Shown here piece by piece: positions 14,405 through 15,349 of a DNA stretch of 15,349 nt (positions are counted from its first letter, which is position 1; every line of letters begins with the position of its first letter). The notes below the pieces were generated by a model. It saw only the letters and a program-made list of their open reading frames with translations, was not told the DNA's origin and ran no database searches. The stretch covers positions 1-15,349 of the forward strand of contig JANYJT010000202.1 of the NCBI GenBank assembly GCA_025358395.1, in the 5' to 3' direction. Origin of the DNA: Bacteroidia bacterium (lineage in GTDB: Bacteria > Bacteroidota > Bacteroidia > Bacteroidales > Prolixibacteraceae). The position numbers were made by a program, and so were the translations under genes.

Positions 14405-15349
14405 TTATTTCAAAGAATTGCAAATCTCAGAATTGATCTTCCTGATCCGTGCCTCATCAAGCTTGATCACCTTCCTGTCGTAGGTCATCAGCCCGTTGAC
14501 TTCCATCTCAACGTCGGTGGTCTGGGTGTAGACGGCTGCCGAGAAGCCTCGCGGTATCAAGGTTTTTAGTTTCTCAGCCAGATCCACATAGGCATTGGTG
14601 GCTTCTTGGGAGGTTTTATACTGAACGTAGCCCCAGTTCCTCTCTTTGACCCAGAGGTGATTTTCGAGGGGCAGTCCGATGCCGCCATATTCACCCAAAA
14701 CACAAGATCTTCTGCCATCGTACATGGCCAGATCGGGTGCGGGGTAATTGTGGATATCGAGCATATCGCCGACAGGATAAAAATTGCCTCCGCTTGCGCT
14801 GTTCACCAACCGGGAGGGATCGTATAATTTGGTCCAGGCAGTGATCTCAGGCGTTTTGAATTGTCCCCAGGCCTCGTTAAATGGAACCCAGGTCACAACG
14901 CATGGATTGGAGATATGTTGGTCGACAATTGCTTTCCATTCGGCACGGTAGTTCTCTTCGGATTCCGGACTTCTTTCCAACTCTTTCCCATTAAAATAGT
15001 TGCGCATTTGCCATTGCGGGCTTTCGCCGCCACTTGGCATATCCTGCCATACCAGGATTCCCTCCCGGTCGCAGTGGTAATACCATCTTGCAGGTTCTAC
15101 CTTCACATGTTTACGGATCAGGTTAAACCCGAAGTCCTTTGTTTTTTTAATGTCATAAAGCAGTGCTTCGTCTGTCGGCGCGGTGTACAATCCATCCGGC
15201 CACCATCCCTGGTCGAGCGGACCAAACTGAAAGTAGTCCTGGTTGTTGAGTTGAAGTCTTACGATTCCGTTCGCATCCCGTTTGGTAGAGATTTTGCGCA
15301 TTCCTGCATAGCTTTTTACCTGATCAAGCACTTTTCCGTTCCGTGTCAG
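14405..15349 (-). CDS. Glycoside hydrolase family 2 protein (partial, N-terminus off the right edge)
   Basis: The C-terminal 314 residues of a GH2 (beta-galactosidase/beta-glucuronidase clan) enzyme are present. The frame is open to the right edge: residues LTRNGK precede VLDQVKSYAGMRKIS, so the GTG at 15331 is an internal Val codon and not a start. The TIM-barrel domain shows NLIRKHVKVEP and YYHCDREGILVWQDMP. The acid/base Glu lies in WVPFNEAWGQF (codon 14875-14873) and the nucleophile Glu in VLGEYGGIG (codon 14692-14690), so both catalytic residues are present. The protein ends 25-30 residues after a typical YTQTTDVEMEVNGLMTYDRKVIK terminal block. The missing part should hold the sugar-binding (jelly-roll) and immunoglobulin-like domains and any signal peptide. 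The substrate cannot be assigned. Together with the GH20 gene at the left edge it suggests a glycan-degrading lifestyle. It converges on tex, with the long inverted repeat between them. Confidence 0.93.
   Translation of the reverse strand: MTRNGKVLDQVKSYAGMRKISTKRDANGIVRLQLNNQDYFQFGPLDQGWWPDGLYTAPTDEALLYDIKKTKDFGFNLIRKHVKVEPARWYYHCDREGILVWQDMPSGGESPQWQMRNYFNGKELERSPESEENYRAEWKAIVDQHISNPCVVTWVPFNEAWGQFKTPEITAWTKLYDPSRLVNSASGGNFYPVGDMLDIHNYPAPDLAMYDGRRSCVLGEYGGIGLPLENHLWVKERNWGYVQYKTSQEATNAYVDLAEKLKTLIPRGFSAAVYTQTTDVEMEVNGLMTYDRKVIKLDEARIRKINSEICNSLK

Noticed and set aside
15329..15331. GTG as start codon of the GH2 gene.
   Set aside because: The frame is open to the right edge, and the residues before it (LTRNGK) continue the family's sequence into VLDQVKSY; a GH2 enzyme starting here would lack its N-terminal domains and part of the barrel.

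Overview
The window reads as chromosomal DNA of a Bacteroidota bacterium, probably class Bacteroidia and close to environmental Bacteroidales or Marinilabiliales-type lineages. The reasons are sigma-ABfr-like -7 boxes (TAnnTTTG) in front of several genes, no convincing Shine-Dalgarno sequences before start codons, a zinc-free type B ribosomal protein L31, Bacteroidota-typical versions of Lon and Tex, and glycoside hydrolases (GH20, GH2) at both edges. I see no transposase, integrase, phage gene or CRISPR array. The species cannot be named from sequence alone.

Layout. Positions 1-1202 (minus) hold the N-terminal 400 codons of a secreted GH20 beta-N-acetylhexosaminidase that runs off the left edge. 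Upstream of it on the same strand is a tRNA-His gene (1386-1463) whose terminator hairpin starts at its 3' end. From 1634 the plus strand carries an AlkD-like DNA alkylation repair protein and a large GNAT-fold protein, 34 bp apart and probably co-transcribed. Ribosomal protein L31 follows with its own promoter and a strong terminator, then the ATP-dependent protease Lon.

The accessory part lies between 6738 and 11126. A cytoplasmic PAS histidine kinase with a cysteine-rich PAS loop (plus strand) converges, with overlapping stop codons, on a three-gene minus-strand operon. Its order of transcription is a stand-alone receiver-domain response regulator, a membrane-anchored HEAT-repeat protein, and a processive family 2 glycosyltransferase with D, DxD, ED and QxxRW motifs and membrane helices. 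I infer a phosphorelay-controlled polysaccharide synthesis module, with the HEAT protein as the likely adaptor between regulator and synthase. This is the best candidate in the window for an undescribed system.

To the right are a rhomboid intramembrane protease (11388-12101) and the RNA-binding accessory factor Tex (12175-14304). The tex promoter box lies so close to the ATG that the mRNA may be leaderless. A perfect 33-bp inverted repeat built from GGATAAAG-type units separates tex from a convergent GH2 glycosidase, of which only the C-terminal 314 residues are present before the right edge. Most of the window (lon, tex, L31, tRNA, rhomboid) is ordinary housekeeping; only the kinase-regulator-HEAT-glycosyltransferase block and a few intergenic structures stand out.
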